Assembly (NCBI GenBank): GCA_005884765.1
Contig: VAZV01000149.1
Location: 1 to 36,846 of the forward strand
Reading direction: 5' to 3'
Source of the DNA: Alphaproteobacteria bacterium
GTDB lineage: Bacteria > Pseudomonadota > Alphaproteobacteria > Rhizobiales > Xanthobacteraceae
DNA: 36,846 bases
Position numbers and translations under genes: made by a program. Numbering within the stretch: position 1 is the first letter of the stretch; every line of letters begins with the position of its first letter. Below the pieces are notes generated by a model. It was not told the origin of the DNA and ran no database searches. It saw only the letters and a program-made list of their open reading frames with translations. This document shows, piece by piece, positions 7,821-16,582 of this stretch.

Positions 7821-8711
7821 TCAGAGCAGGTCGGCGACGGCGTTGCGATAGCGGCGCATGGCACTTACATGGTCGCTCATGCTCCGGCCCGCCATGCGCT
7901 TGTGGTGATAGCCGCCAAAAGTGTTGTGCAGCGTGACATGCGTGACACCCGCCTTCTTCCAGTAGCTGATTTCCTCGCGCCAGTCCTTCTCTGTGCCTGT
8001 GCCGGTTGAGGTCCAGACTTCGAGACCAACCGAGGCCGGGTCGCGTCCCTCGGCTTCCACCAGGCGGCGCAGTTTGTCGAATTCCGCAACCGCCTTCGGT
8101 CCCGGCGGCTCGGAGAGCATCATCCAGCCGTCGCCCCACTTTGCGATCCGCTGCAGCGTCACGTCCATATGGCCGCCGAACCACAGCGGAATTTTACGGC
8201 TTGGTGGCCGGGGATTGATGCCGGCGTCTGGGAGGCGGTGCCACTTGCCCTCGAATGTAACGTAGGGATCGGCCCACAGCGCTTTCATCACCTGGACCTG
8301 TTCCTCAGACCGCTTGCCCCTGTTGTGGAAATTCTCGTTGAGGCCCACGAACTCCAACTCGTTCCAGCCCACGCCGACGCCTAAGCGGAAACGGCCGCCG
8401 CTGAGCACGTCGAGACTAGCAGCCTGCTTCGCAACCAGCACCGTCTGGCGCTGCGCGAGAATTAGCACTTGGGTCGAGAGCTCGACCTTTTTCGTGCAGG
8501 CAGCGATGAATCCAAACGCTACGAAGGGATCATGAAACAGGCCGAGCCCACCCGCACGGCCGCTGGCGGGGTTCGCCGGGTTACCGCCGAGCACGTGGTC
8601 CGCCAGCGTCAGGCCATCGTAGCCTTCGGCCTCGGCGAGCTCAGCGAATTCGCGCACGATCGGGCCATCGCCACCGATGTCGCCGAAGGGCAAGGCAAGT
8701 CCGAGATGCAT
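7821..8711 (-). CDS. LLM-class F420-dependent oxidoreductase (LLM4)
   Basis: 296 residues from the ATG at 8711; an ATG two codons upstream sits too close to the GAGGAA ribosome-binding site. It begins MHLGLALPFGDIGGDGP and has the family landmarks EAEGYDGLTLADHVLGGN, LDVLSGGRFRLGVGVGWNELE and WGDGWMM. It is similar to TIGR03619 F420 oxidoreductases. Cytoplasmic; substrate unknown. It is divergent from fgd with a 105-base shared control region containing a palindrome. Confidence 0.88.
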   Translation of the reverse strand: MHLGLALPFGDIGGDGPIVREFAELAEAEGYDGLTLADHVLGGNPANPASGRAGGLGLFHDPFVAFGFIAACTKKVELSTQVLILAQRQTVLVAKQAASLDVLSGGRFRLGVGVGWNELEFVGLNENFHNRGKRSEEQVQVMKALWADPYVTFEGKWHRLPDAGINPRPPSRKIPLWFGGHMDVTLQRIAKWGDGWMMLSEPPGPKAVAEFDKLRRLVEAEGRDPASVGLEVWTSTGTGTEKDWREEISYWKKAGVTHVTLHNTFGGYHHKRMAGRSMSDHVSAMRRYRNAVADLL

Positions 8712-8750
8712 CGTCATTTCCTCACTTTGGCTGGTTGCCGGTTTCCCTCT

Positions 8751-8762
8751 AGTCTATAGACT
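8751..8762. promoter_or_regulatory. 12-bp perfect palindrome, candidate operator for fgd-cofEDC and LLM4
   Basis: AGTCTATAGACT is its own reverse complement and lies near the middle of the 105-base divergent region, 55 bases before the fgd start. Two-fold symmetric sites of this size are typical of TetR-, MarR- or GntR-type regulators. I see no second copy in the other intergenic regions of the island and no regulator gene in the window, so its role is inferred. Confidence 0.4.
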
Positions 8763-8816
8763 TCCGCGGCGGGTACCACGGTATCGGCATGACCGGCGCC
8801 AGCCAGGAGAGGTGCG

Positions 8817-9821
8817 GTGATCAAGCTCGGATACAAGGCATCGGCGGAGCAGTTCGCGCCGGGCAAGTTGCTGGGCTTCTCGTGCCTTGCCGAGGAAGTC
8901 GGCTTCGATTCGGTCTTCATCAGCGACCACTTTCAGCCGTGGAAGCATGTCGACGGCCATGCGCCGTTCTCCCTGACATGGCTGGGCGCACTGGGCGCCA
9001 GAACGTCGCGCGTCGTCATAGGCACCAGCGTGCTGACGCCGACGTTCCGCTACCATCCGTCCATCGTTGCCCAGGCGTTCGGCACGATGGGCGCGATGTT
9101 CCCGGAACGGGTCGTGCTCGGCATCGGTACCGGCGAAGGGCTCAACGAAGTGCCTTCGACCGGCCAGCCCTGGCCGGACTTCAAGGAGCGCTTCGCCCGC
9201 CTGCGTGAATCCGTCGCGCTGATACGGGCACTCTGGACGCAGGAGCGGGTCAGCTTCGAGGGCCAGTACTATAAAACCGACAAGGCGACGATCTACGACC
9301 GTCCCGACAGGCCGGTGCCGATCTATATCGCAGCCGCGGGTGCCCTGGTGGCGCGCTACGCCGGCCGCTCGGCGGAAGGGTTCATCTGCACTAGCGGCAA
9401 GAAGCCGGAACTGTACACCGAGACGCTGTTGCCGAAGGTTGCCGAAGGGATTGCGGCCTCGGCGGATCCGTCGCGGTCCTACGATCGCATGATCGAGGTC
9501 AAGGTGTCGTTCGACACCGACAAGGCGCGTGCGCTCGAGGACACGCGCCACTGGGCGGCGCTGGCGCTGACGCCGGAAGAGAAGATGACCGTCGGGGATC
9601 CCGTCGAGATGCAACACCTCGCCGACGCGTTGCCGCTCGAGCGCGCCGCCAGCCGATGGATCGTGTCCAGTGACGCCGACGAGCACGTCGAGCGGATCGG
9701 TTACTACGTCGGTCTCGGGTTCCGGAATCTGGTGTTCCACGCGCCGGGACCGGACCAGGCGCGGTTCCTGAAGCTCTATGGCGAGCACGTGCTGCCGCGG
9801 CTGCGCAAGCGTTTTGATTGA
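8817..9821 (+). CDS. fgd: F420-dependent glucose-6-phosphate dehydrogenase
   Basis: 334 residues from a GTG at 8817, with AGGAG seven bases upstream. It oxidises glucose-6-phosphate to 6-phosphogluconolactone and reduces F420 to F420H2. Similarity to mycobacterial Fgd1 runs end to end ([58 protein letters not shown]). The Fgd1 active-site residues Glu13, Asp39, His40, Trp44 and Glu109 correspond to E11, D37, H38, W42 and E107. The phosphate-binding set (Thr195, Ser196, Lys198, Lys259, Arg283 in Fgd1) is kept in TSGK at 192-195, EEK and SRW. It is the first gene of the + strand operon, 17 bases before cofE, and would supply reduced cofactor to the island's other enzymes. Confidence 0.92.
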   Translation: MIKLGYKASAEQFAPGKLLGFSCLAEEVGFDSVFISDHFQPWKHVDGHAPFSLTWLGALGARTSRVVIGTSVLTPTFRYHPSIVAQAFGTMGAMFPERVVLGIGTGEGLNEVPSTGQPWPDFKERFARLRESVALIRALWTQERVSFEGQYYKTDKATIYDRPDRPVPIYIAAAGALVARYAGRSAEGFICTSGKKPELYTETLLPKVAEGIAASADPSRSYDRMIEVKVSFDTDKARALEDTRHWAALALTPEEKMTVGDPVEMQHLADALPLERAASRWIVSSDADEHVERIGYYVGLGFRNLVFHAPGPDQARFLKLYGEHVLPRLRKRFD

Positions 9822-9838
9822 GTGCGCGGGACCGACCG

Positions 9839-10612
9839 ATGACACGTAGCAACGCCGTCGAGATCCTCGCCGTCCCGGGTATTCCGCTGGTGCGCAAAGA
9901 CGACGATCTCGTCGCGTTGATCGGCCAGGGGCTGGCGGGCGGCGACATCGTGCCGCGTGGCGGCGACGTCTTCGTGCTGACGCAGAAGATCGTGTCCAAG
10001 GCTGAAGGGCGCATGGTTGATCTCGCAACTGTCGAACCCTCGACTGAAGCGGTCGAACTCGCTGCGAAAGTCCAGAAAGATCCGCGTCTCGTCGAGCTGA
10101 TCCTATCGGAATCGGTGCGCGTCGTGCGGGCGAGGCCCGGTATCCTGATCGCCGAGCATCGGCTGGGCTTCGTGATGGCCAATGCGGGCATCGACCAATC
10201 CAATGTGGCCTCGCCCGATAAGCCCCACCGCGCGCTGCTGCTGCCGGTCGATCCAGATGGCACCGCGGCGATATTGCGAGGGCGCCTGTCGGAAAGGTTC
10301 GGCGTGACGGTGGCCGTGATCATCAGCGACAGTTTTGGCCGCGCCTGGCGGCGCGGCACCTGCGGTGTGGCGATTGGTGCCGCCGGCGTTCCGTCGCTGA
10401 TGGATTTGCGTGGCTCGCCCGATCTGTTCGGCCGCGCGCTTCAGGTCAGCATCACCGGGCATGCGGACGAGATCGCCGCTGCAGCCTCGCTCGTGATGGG
10501 CCAGGGCGCCGAAGGCCGGCCTGTAGTGGTCGTGCGCGGCCTGACGTGGCGCGGTCCCAACAATACTGCGTCGGAGCTGGTGCGCCCGGCCGCCGAGGAC
10601 GTGTTCCGATGA
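9839..10612 (+). CDS. cofE: Coenzyme F420-0:L-glutamate ligase (CofE), single-domain
   Basis: 257 residues from the ATG at 9839. It adds gamma-linked glutamates to F420-0 with GTP. Family marks are AVPGIPLVRKDDDLVALI, DVFVLTQKIVSKAEGR, VMANAGIDQSNV and VAVIISDSFGRAWRRGTCG. The protein stops after the ligase domain; the C-terminal FMN-dependent nitroreductase-like domain of actinobacterial FbiB, which reduces dehydro-F420-0, is absent. It lies 17 bases after fgd and overlaps cofD by ATGA at 10609-10612, so the genes are surely cotranscribed. A TTG at 9818 is a possible alternative start. Confidence 0.93.
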   Translation: MTRSNAVEILAVPGIPLVRKDDDLVALIGQGLAGGDIVPRGGDVFVLTQKIVSKAEGRMVDLATVEPSTEAVELAAKVQKDPRLVELILSESVRVVRARPGILIAEHRLGFVMANAGIDQSNVASPDKPHRALLLPVDPDGTAAILRGRLSERFGVTVAVIISDSFGRAWRRGTCGVAIGAAGVPSLMDLRGSPDLFGRALQVSITGHADEIAAAASLVMGQGAEGRPVVVVRGLTWRGPNNTASELVRPAAEDVFR

Positions 10613-11559
10613 GCAAACGACTGGTCGTGGCGCTATCCGGCGGGGTCGGCGGCGCGAAACTGGCGCTCGGTCTGAGCCGCGTGTTGCCGGCCGAAGAGCT
10701 GCTCGTGGTCGCCAACACCGGCGACGATTTCGAGCATCTTGGACTGAGCATCTCGCCCGACGTCGACACGCTGACCTATGTTCTCGCTGGTCTCGACAAT
10801 CCCGTCGCCGGCTGGGGCCGTCGTGACGAGACGTGGTCGTTCATGGACAGCATCGGCGAGCTCGGCGGCGAGGGCTGGTTTCGCCTCGGCGATCGTGATC
10901 TCGCGCTGCACGTCGAGCGCACCCGTCGACTGCGCTTGGGGCAGACACTGTCCGAGGTGACATCAGACATTTGCCGACGTCTCGGCATTGGCGTTCGCGT
11001 GGTGCCGATGAGCGACGACCGCGTGCGGACCCGGGTGCGCGGCGACGCGGGCTGGATCGACTTCCAGGACTACTTCGTGCGCCAGCAGTGCCGGCCAGTT
11101 GTCCATGAACTGGCTTTCGACGGTGCGACGTTCGCGCGGCCCCAGGCCGACATAATGGCGGCGCTGCACTCGGGCGATGTGCGGGCCGTGATCATCTGTC
11201 CGTCCAATCCCTTCATCAGCATCGAGCCGATTCTCGCGATGTCAGGCATGCGAGATGCGATCAAGGTGAGCGGCGCACCAGTCGTTGCGGTCTCGCCCAT
11301 CATCGGCGGGCAGGCGGTCAAGGGTCCGACTGCAAAGATGATGGGCGAACTCGGCCTGGAGGCCAGTGCCGCCGGCGTTGCCGCGCGATATGGCGACCTG
11401 CTCGATGGCTATATCGTCGACCACGCCGACGCCGATGGGATCGGCACTGTCGGCGCGCGGGTGACCATCGCCAAAACCCTGATGACGAGCCTTCAGGATC
11501 GAGAGACGCTGGCGCGTGTGACGCTCGACGCGGCCGACGCGCTGGCGTCGCAGCGATGA
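10609..11559 (+). CDS. cofD: 2-phospho-L-lactate transferase type enzyme (CofD/FbiA)
   Basis: 316 residues starting MSKRLVVALSGGVGGAKLA; the glycine-rich loop 10-17 is the nucleotide-binding start of the CofD fold. NTGDDFEHLGLSISPDVDTL, then WGRRDETWSFMD, CPSNPFISIEPILA and PIIGGQAVKGPTAKMM are diagnostic. It transfers the phospho-acid moiety from the GDP- or GMP-linked CofC product to Fo. Whether the donor is built from phospholactate, PEP or 3-phosphoglycerate cannot be read by eye. The start overlaps the cofE stop (ATGA) and the stop overlaps the cofC start (ATGA at 11556-11559). Confidence 0.94.
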   Translation: MSKRLVVALSGGVGGAKLALGLSRVLPAEELLVVANTGDDFEHLGLSISPDVDTLTYVLAGLDNPVAGWGRRDETWSFMDSIGELGGEGWFRLGDRDLALHVERTRRLRLGQTLSEVTSDICRRLGIGVRVVPMSDDRVRTRVRGDAGWIDFQDYFVRQQCRPVVHELAFDGATFARPQADIMAALHSGDVRAVIICPSNPFISIEPILAMSGMRDAIKVSGAPVVAVSPIIGGQAVKGPTAKMMGELGLEASAAGVAARYGDLLDGYIVDHADADGIGTVGARVTIAKTLMTSLQDRETLARVTLDAADALASQR

Positions 11560-12233
11560 ACGACATCTGGGCGGTTATTCCGGTCAAGGAGTCCGATGGC
11601 GCCAAGCATCGGCTGTCGGGCTTGCTCTCACCGCCAGAACGCCGATGTCTCGCCGAGACCATGCTGACGGACACGCTCGACGCCGTTGCCGGCTCCCGGC
11701 TTCTGGCCGGCGTGATGATCGTGACGCTCGATCCGCATGCGACGGCTCTTGGCGAAAGGATCGGTGCGCGGATTGTGACCGAGGGAGCGCGGGATGGACA
11801 TACCGGCAGCGTGAATGCCGGCCGCCGCCTTCTCGCGGGCGAAGGGCGCGCCGGCATGATCACGATGCCCGGCGACATTCCAGCCGTCCGCGCCGGCGAG
11901 ATAGACGCGGTGCTGTCGGCACATCTCGCAGCGCCCTCTTTCACGATCTCGCCGGCGCATGACGATCTCGGATCCAATGCCGTGGTCTGCTCGCCGCCGG
12001 AATCGGTGCCGCTTCGCTTCGGCGATAACAGCTATTTCCCGCACCTCGACGCTGCGCGTCTTCAGGGCATCGAGCCGACGGTGATCCGTCAGCCTGGAAT
12101 CGCGATGGACATCGACCATCCGGTCGATTTGGCGCTTTTCCTGCGCATGCCGCAATCGGCCGGCACGCGTACCCGCACGCTGCTCGACGAACTCGGCGTG
12201 CCCGCGCTGCTGGCCGCGCGGGGCATCGCCTAG
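11556..12233 (+). CDS. cofC: Phospholactate/phosphoenolpyruvate/3-phosphoglycerate guanylyltransferase (CofC/FbiD)
   Basis: 225 residues, nucleotidyltransferase (GT-A-like) fold. The start AVIPVKESDGAKHRLSGLL is the CofC nucleotide-binding segment; TMPGDIPAV near residue 107 holds the metal-binding Asp; GSNAVVCSPP and FGDNSYFPHLDAARLQGI follow as in the family. It uses GTP to activate a three-carbon phospho-acid for CofD. It is the last gene of fgd-cofE-cofD-cofC. Its TAG stop shares the palindrome CTAG at 12230-12233 with the stop of fbiC on the other strand. Confidence 0.92.
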   Translation: MNDIWAVIPVKESDGAKHRLSGLLSPPERRCLAETMLTDTLDAVAGSRLLAGVMIVTLDPHATALGERIGARIVTEGARDGHTGSVNAGRRLLAGEGRAGMITMPGDIPAVRAGEIDAVLSAHLAAPSFTISPAHDDLGSNAVVCSPPESVPLRFGDNSYFPHLDAARLQGIEPTVIRQPGIAMDIDHPVDLALFLRMPQSAGTRTRTLLDELGVPALLAARGIA

Positions 12234-14596
12234 CTGACCGCCGCCTTCCTGCGCGGCGGTGTCAGCACGATCGGCTCCAGCTCGGCCGCGATCATGGATG
12301 CCGCTCGACGCTCTTCCGGCACCGGCCGATAGAGAGTGTCGCGTTGCATCGGTTCGCGGCCAATCGAACCGATGAGCGCTTCCATCTCGTGAGGCGGAAA
12401 CTCCTGGCCGTGCCGGGTGCCGGCGGCGCGCGAGATGCTCTCGTTCATTAGCGTGCCACCGAGATCGTTGGCGCCGGATCTCAGGCAGACTGCGGCGCCC
12501 GCCGGCCCCATCTTCACCCACGACGTCTGGATGTTGGGGATCAGCGGATGCAGGGCTAGGCGACCGACTGAATGCATGAGCACGGCTTCGCGGAACGTCG
12601 GGCCCGAGCGCGCCATGCCGAGGCGGTGTATCGGCGCTTCCATGTGGACGAAGGGAAGTGGCACGAACTCGGTGAAGCCGCCGGTCTCAGTCTGCAAGTC
12701 GCGTAGCGCGAGCAGATGTTTCGCCGACGAAGCTGACGTTTCGACGTGCCCATACATGATGGTCGAGGTGGTGCGCAGTCCCGCCTGGTGGGCGGCGCGC
12801 TGCACGTCGAGCCATTGAGCGGTGTTGATCTTGTCGGGGCAGATGATGGCGCGTACATCATCGTCGAGGATTTCGGCCGCCGTTCCGGGCAGGGTGCCGA
12901 GACCGGCCGCCTTCAGCTTCGCGAGGAACGCGTGGATCGCTAGTCCGAGCGTGGCCGCACCTTGCGTTACTTCCAGGGCCGAAAAGGCATGGATGTGCAT
13001 CTTGGGGACGACCGCCTTGATCGCCCGGCAGATGGCCTCGTAGGTGGCGCCGGTGTAGTCGGGATGGATGCCGCCTTGCAGGCACACTTCCGTCGCCCCG
13101 CGATCCCACGCCTCGATCGAGCGACGCGTAATTTCCTCGATGGCGAGATCATAAGGCGAGCCGCGCAGATCCTCGTGCGTGCGGCCTTTCGAGAAGGCGC
13201 AGAACTTGCACCGGAAGTAGCAGATGTTGGTGTAATTGATATTGCGGTTCACGACGTAACGCACGACGTCGCCGCTGATTGCGCGTCGCAGCGCGTCTGC
13301 GGCCTGCGTGACGTACCGGTAATCGGTGTCGCGTGCCGCGAACAGGCGCACGATGTCGTTCGATGCGAGCCGTTCGCCCGATGTGGCCCGCTCAACGATT
13401 TTCGCGACTTCGGCGTCGACGCCGCGGGCGAGCACCAGCGGCGTCGGCGGCGGCTTGGTGTTGCCCGGTGCCCAGTCGTCGTCGCGCGCGAAGCCTTCAG
13501 CATCGCTCATGCGCCGCACGCGGGTGGCGAGGTCGGGAGCCAGCCACGTATCGGCGGCGTGCACAAAGGCGGGGTAGACGGGCAGGCGATTCACCAGCAG
13601 CTTGCCGGCGTCCGCGCTCTCGCGGGCGAGTTCGGCAATGGCAGGCCACGGCGCTTCGGGATTCACGTGATCGGGCGTGACCGGCGAGATGCCGCCCCAG
13701 TCGTTGAGCCCCGCCTCGATCAGCTTTTGATAGACTCCGGGCGACAGATTTGGCGGCGCCTGGACGTTCATGTCGGGCCCGAGAATCAGGCGCGCTGTCG
13801 CGATGGTCCACAAGAGGTCGTCGAGATCGGGTTCCTCCGAATCGGCGAGTCTGGTGTCGGGCTTGGCCCGAAAATTCTGGACGATGACCTCCTGGATATG
13901 ACCATGGGCGGCGTGAAGATCGGCAATCGCCTCCAGCGCGTCGACCCGCTCGTCGCGTGTCTCGCCGATGCCGATCAGGATGCCGGTCGTGAACGGAACC
14001 TTCAGCTCGCCGGCCAGACTCATGGTCTGTAGCCTGACTGCGGGACGTTTGTCGGGAGAACCGTGGTGAACGCCGCCTTGCCGGCAGAGCCGCTCGCTGG
14101 TGGACTCCAGCATGATGCCCTGGCTGGCCGTCACCTCGCGCAGACCGGCGATGTCCTTGCGCGTCATCACGCCGGGATTGGCATGCGGCAGCAATCCGGT
14201 CCCGCGCAGCACAAGCGCACACATGGCGGTCAGATAGGAGATCGTCGTTTCGTGACCGAGCGCATTCAATGCGTCGCGTGCGGCCTGGTATCGCAGCTCG
14301 GGCTTGTCGCCCAGCGTGAACAGAGCTTCGGTGCAACCTGCGGCCGCGCCGGCGCGCGCGATGGCGAGCACCTCGTCGGGTGAGAGGTAGATGGGCTTGC
14401 CCGCGCGCGGCACCTGCGCGAACGTGCAGTAGTGACAGACGTCCCGGCAGAGTTTGGTGAGCGGAATGAAGACCTTGCGCGAATAAGAGATCAGCCGGCC
14501 GTGCGCGGAATCGCGCAAGGCCGATGCTTCCGCCATCAGTTCGGCCAGTGGCGCGTCGAACCGCTGCCGCGCCGCCTGTCTACCAACTGCTGTCAT
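12230..14596 (-). CDS. fbiC: Fo (7,8-didemethyl-8-hydroxy-5-deazariboflavin) synthase, CofG-CofH fusion
   Basis: 788 residues with two radical-SAM domains. The N-terminal CofG half has its cluster motif CRDVCHYC at C50, C54 and C57. The C-terminal CofH half has CYFRCKFC at C459, C463 and C466. Together they make the deazaflavin chromophore Fo from tyrosine and 5-amino-6-ribitylaminouracil. The fused layout is that of actinobacterial FbiC; archaea keep the halves separate. Both halves look complete, with no indel over 2.4 kb. The ATG at 14596 is preceded by GGAGAAG. It converges on cofC and is divergent from LLM5 (117 bases between starts). Confidence 0.95.
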   Translation of the reverse strand: MTAVGRQAARQRFDAPLAELMAEASALRDSAHGRLISYSRKVFIPLTKLCRDVCHYCTFAQVPRAGKPIYLSPDEVLAIARAGAAAGCTEALFTLGDKPELRYQAARDALNALGHETTISYLTAMCALVLRGTGLLPHANPGVMTRKDIAGLREVTASQGIMLESTSERLCRQGGVHHGSPDKRPAVRLQTMSLAGELKVPFTTGILIGIGETRDERVDALEAIADLHAAHGHIQEVIVQNFRAKPDTRLADSEEPDLDDLLWTIATARLILGPDMNVQAPPNLSPGVYQKLIEAGLNDWGGISPVTPDHVNPEAPWPAIAELARESADAGKLLVNRLPVYPAFVHAADTWLAPDLATRVRRMSDAEGFARDDDWAPGNTKPPPTPLVLARGVDAEVAKIVERATSGERLASNDIVRLFAARDTDYRYVTQAADALRRAISGDVVRYVVNRNINYTNICYFRCKFCAFSKGRTHEDLRGSPYDLAIEEITRRSIEAWDRGATEVCLQGGIHPDYTGATYEAICRAIKAVVPKMHIHAFSALEVTQGAATLGLAIHAFLAKLKAAGLGTLPGTAAEILDDDVRAIICPDKINTAQWLDVQRAAHQAGLRTTSTIMYGHVETSASSAKHLLALRDLQTETGGFTEFVPLPFVHMEAPIHRLGMARSGPTFREAVLMHSVGRLALHPLIPNIQTSWVKMGPAGAAVCLRSGANDLGGTLMNESISRAAGTRHGQEFPPHEMEALIGSIGREPMQRDTLYRPVPEERRAASMIAAELEPIVLTPPRRKAAVS

Positions 14597-14713
14597 GATC
14601 CGTCTTCTCCGCCCGCAGAGGGTCGCATGCTATCGCGCGCTTGCCGCCATCCGCTAACGGCCTCATGGTGTCGCATCGACGCTAACGACGCAATGCGAGG
14701 AAGGATGCAACAA

Positions 14714-15667
14714 ATGCTGATCGGCTTCAACGCACCGACCGCCGGACCCCTGTCGGCCGCGGATGAGCTTACGAAGATCGTCGTTGGCGGCGAGGCAATG
14801 GGCTTCGATTACGCGACGTTCAGCGACCACGTCGTGATCCCAACCGCGATCGCGGCCGAATATCCCTACAGCGCCTCCGGGGAATTCCCCAGCGGCACCC
14901 GCGGCGAGCGGCACGAACAGCTGACGGAGATCGCATGGGTCGCCGCGAAAACGACGCGGCTGCGTCTCGTAACCTCCGTCATGGTGGTGCCGCATCGCCC
15001 GGCCGTGTTGACCGCCAAGATTCTCGCGACCATCGACGTGCTCTCGGGTGGCCGGCTGACGCTGGGTATCGGTGCGGGCTGGATGCGCGAGGAGTTCGAG
15101 GCTATCGACGCGCCGGACTTCGATGCGCGCGGAACGGTGACCGACGAATATGTGCGCGCCTTCGTTGAGCTCTGGACGAAGGATGCGCCGAAATTCGACG
15201 GCAAGCACGTCGGGTTCTCCAATATCGGTTTCGCGCCGAAGCCCGAGCAGAAGCCGCATCCGCCGATTTGGGTCGGAGGTGAGAGCGGGCCGGCGTTGCG
15301 GCGAACTGCCCGCCTTGGCGATGCCTGGTATCCGATCGGTACTAACCCGCAGAATCCGCTCGATAGCCTGAGGCGTTTCAAGACCCAGGCGGCGCGCCTG
15401 CGCAAGATGGTCACTGAGGCAGGTCGTGATCCTAAGGCGGTGGCCTTAAGCTTGCGGGTTACGGTGTTCGGCGAGACCGCGCCACCGCAGGCCAGTGACG
15501 GCGAACATCGCCTGTTCGCGGGCCCGCCGGTGCTACTTGCCGCCGATATCCGGGCGCTGCGCGACATGGGTGTCGGCTGCATCGATTTCGGATTCGGTGG
15601 GTCGACAGCGGACGAAGTCCTCGCGACCATGCAGAAATTCAGGGCCGAGGTCTTGCCGCTCGTGTAG
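14714..15667 (+). CDS. LLM-class F420-dependent oxidoreductase (LLM5)
   Basis: 317 residues from the ATG at 14714, nine bases after AGGAAGG; ATGs at 14693 and 14705 fit the ribosome-binding site less well. It begins MLIGFNAPTAGPLSAADEL, then GFDYATFSDHVVIP, LATIDVLSGGRLTLGIGAGW and HPPIWVGGESGPALRRTA, as in TIGR03619-type F420 oxidoreductases. It ends four bases before the convergent LLM6 stop. Substrate unknown. Confidence 0.87.
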   Translation: MLIGFNAPTAGPLSAADELTKIVVGGEAMGFDYATFSDHVVIPTAIAAEYPYSASGEFPSGTRGERHEQLTEIAWVAAKTTRLRLVTSVMVVPHRPAVLTAKILATIDVLSGGRLTLGIGAGWMREEFEAIDAPDFDARGTVTDEYVRAFVELWTKDAPKFDGKHVGFSNIGFAPKPEQKPHPPIWVGGESGPALRRTARLGDAWYPIGTNPQNPLDSLRRFKTQAARLRKMVTEAGRDPKAVALSLRVTVFGETAPPQASDGEHRLFAGPPVLLAADIRALRDMGVGCIDFGFGGSTADEVLATMQKFRAEVLPLV

Positions 15668-15671
15668 CCTC

Positions 15672-16526
15672 TCAGCTACCGAGCTGGCGGATCAAATTCG
15701 CCCAGCGATCGAGTTCCGGCAGGATCGTATCGGCCTTGGCGGAATCGAAGCTGACGACCACGCGTGAGACACCGTCATCTCTGTCGCGCTTGAGCAGGTC
15801 GAGGTTCTCTCTGGCGCCCCAGATCGTGATCGGCACCGACGCGAGATCGCGGCCCGCCTCGGTCGCCATCTCGCGAAACTTCGGCAGCAGGGCCTGCACA
15901 TCGGCATACTGGGTGCGTGAGCGATGAGGCATCCAGCCGTTGCCGTAGCTTAGGGCTCGCCGCGCGCCGTACGGGAAGGCGCCGCCGACCATGATCGGCG
16001 GATGCGGTTTCTGGACCGGCTTCGGCCAGGTCATCATCGGATCGAAGTTCACGAATTCGCCATGATACTCGGCTTTCGATTGAGTCCAGATCACCTTCAT
16101 GGCCTCGATACGCTCGTGCGCCAGCTTGTGGCGGCTCGCGAAGGCGGTGCCGTGGTTGGCCATCTCATCCTCGTTCCAGCCATTGCCCACGCCGAACAGG
16201 AACCTGCCGCCCGACACCTGGTCGATCGACGCGACCTGTTTGGCGGTCTGGATCGGGTCGCGCTGAGCGATCAGGCAAATGCCGGTCCCGAGCAGCAGCG
16301 TCTTGGTCACGGCCGCGGCCGCACTGAGCACCACGAACGGGTCCATCACGTCGTAATATTTCTTCGGCAGATCGCCGCCGCTGGGGAAGGGTGACTTGCG
16401 CGTCAACGGAATGTGGGAGTGTTCGGGCACCCAGAGCGAATCGAAGCCTCGCTCTTCCAGCGCCAGTGCCAGTTCGGTCGGCGTCATTGAATAGTCCGTG
16501 AAAAACATTTGCCCGCCGATGCGCAT
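15672..16526 (-). CDS. LLM-class F420-dependent oxidoreductase (LLM6), paralogue of LLM1
   Basis: 284 residues; the ATG at 16526 has GAGGAGAG upstream. MRIGGQMFFTDYSMTPTELA, then WVPEHSHIPLTRKSPFPSGG, DQVSGGRFLFGVGNGWNEDE and MANHGTAFASRHKLAHERIE line up almost residue for residue with LLM1, so the pair arose by duplication and probably act on related substrates. It is the last gene of a minus-strand run LLM9-LLM8-LLM7-LLM6, 56 bases after LLM7. Confidence 0.88.
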   Translation of the reverse strand: MRIGGQMFFTDYSMTPTELALALEERGFDSLWVPEHSHIPLTRKSPFPSGGDLPKKYYDVMDPFVVLSAAAAVTKTLLLGTGICLIAQRDPIQTAKQVASIDQVSGGRFLFGVGNGWNEDEMANHGTAFASRHKLAHERIEAMKVIWTQSKAEYHGEFVNFDPMMTWPKPVQKPHPPIMVGGAFPYGARRALSYGNGWMPHRSRTQYADVQALLPKFREMATEAGRDLASVPITIWGARENLDLLKRDRDDGVSRVVVSFDSAKADTILPELDRWANLIRQLGS

Positions 16527-16582
16527 CGTTCTCTCCTCGTGGCGTTACTCGCGGACCAAATGGTGCGATGGATGTCGTGTCG

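Noticed and set aside
8754..10028. 424-codon minus-strand open frame opposite fgd
   Set aside because: Arg/Ala/Pro-rich shadow of the fgd codons; fgd has end-to-end family similarity and a good ribosome-binding site.
12962..14032. 356-codon + strand open frame inside fbiC
   Set aside because: Antisense shadow of a well-conserved radical-SAM gene; no recognisable domains or start signal.
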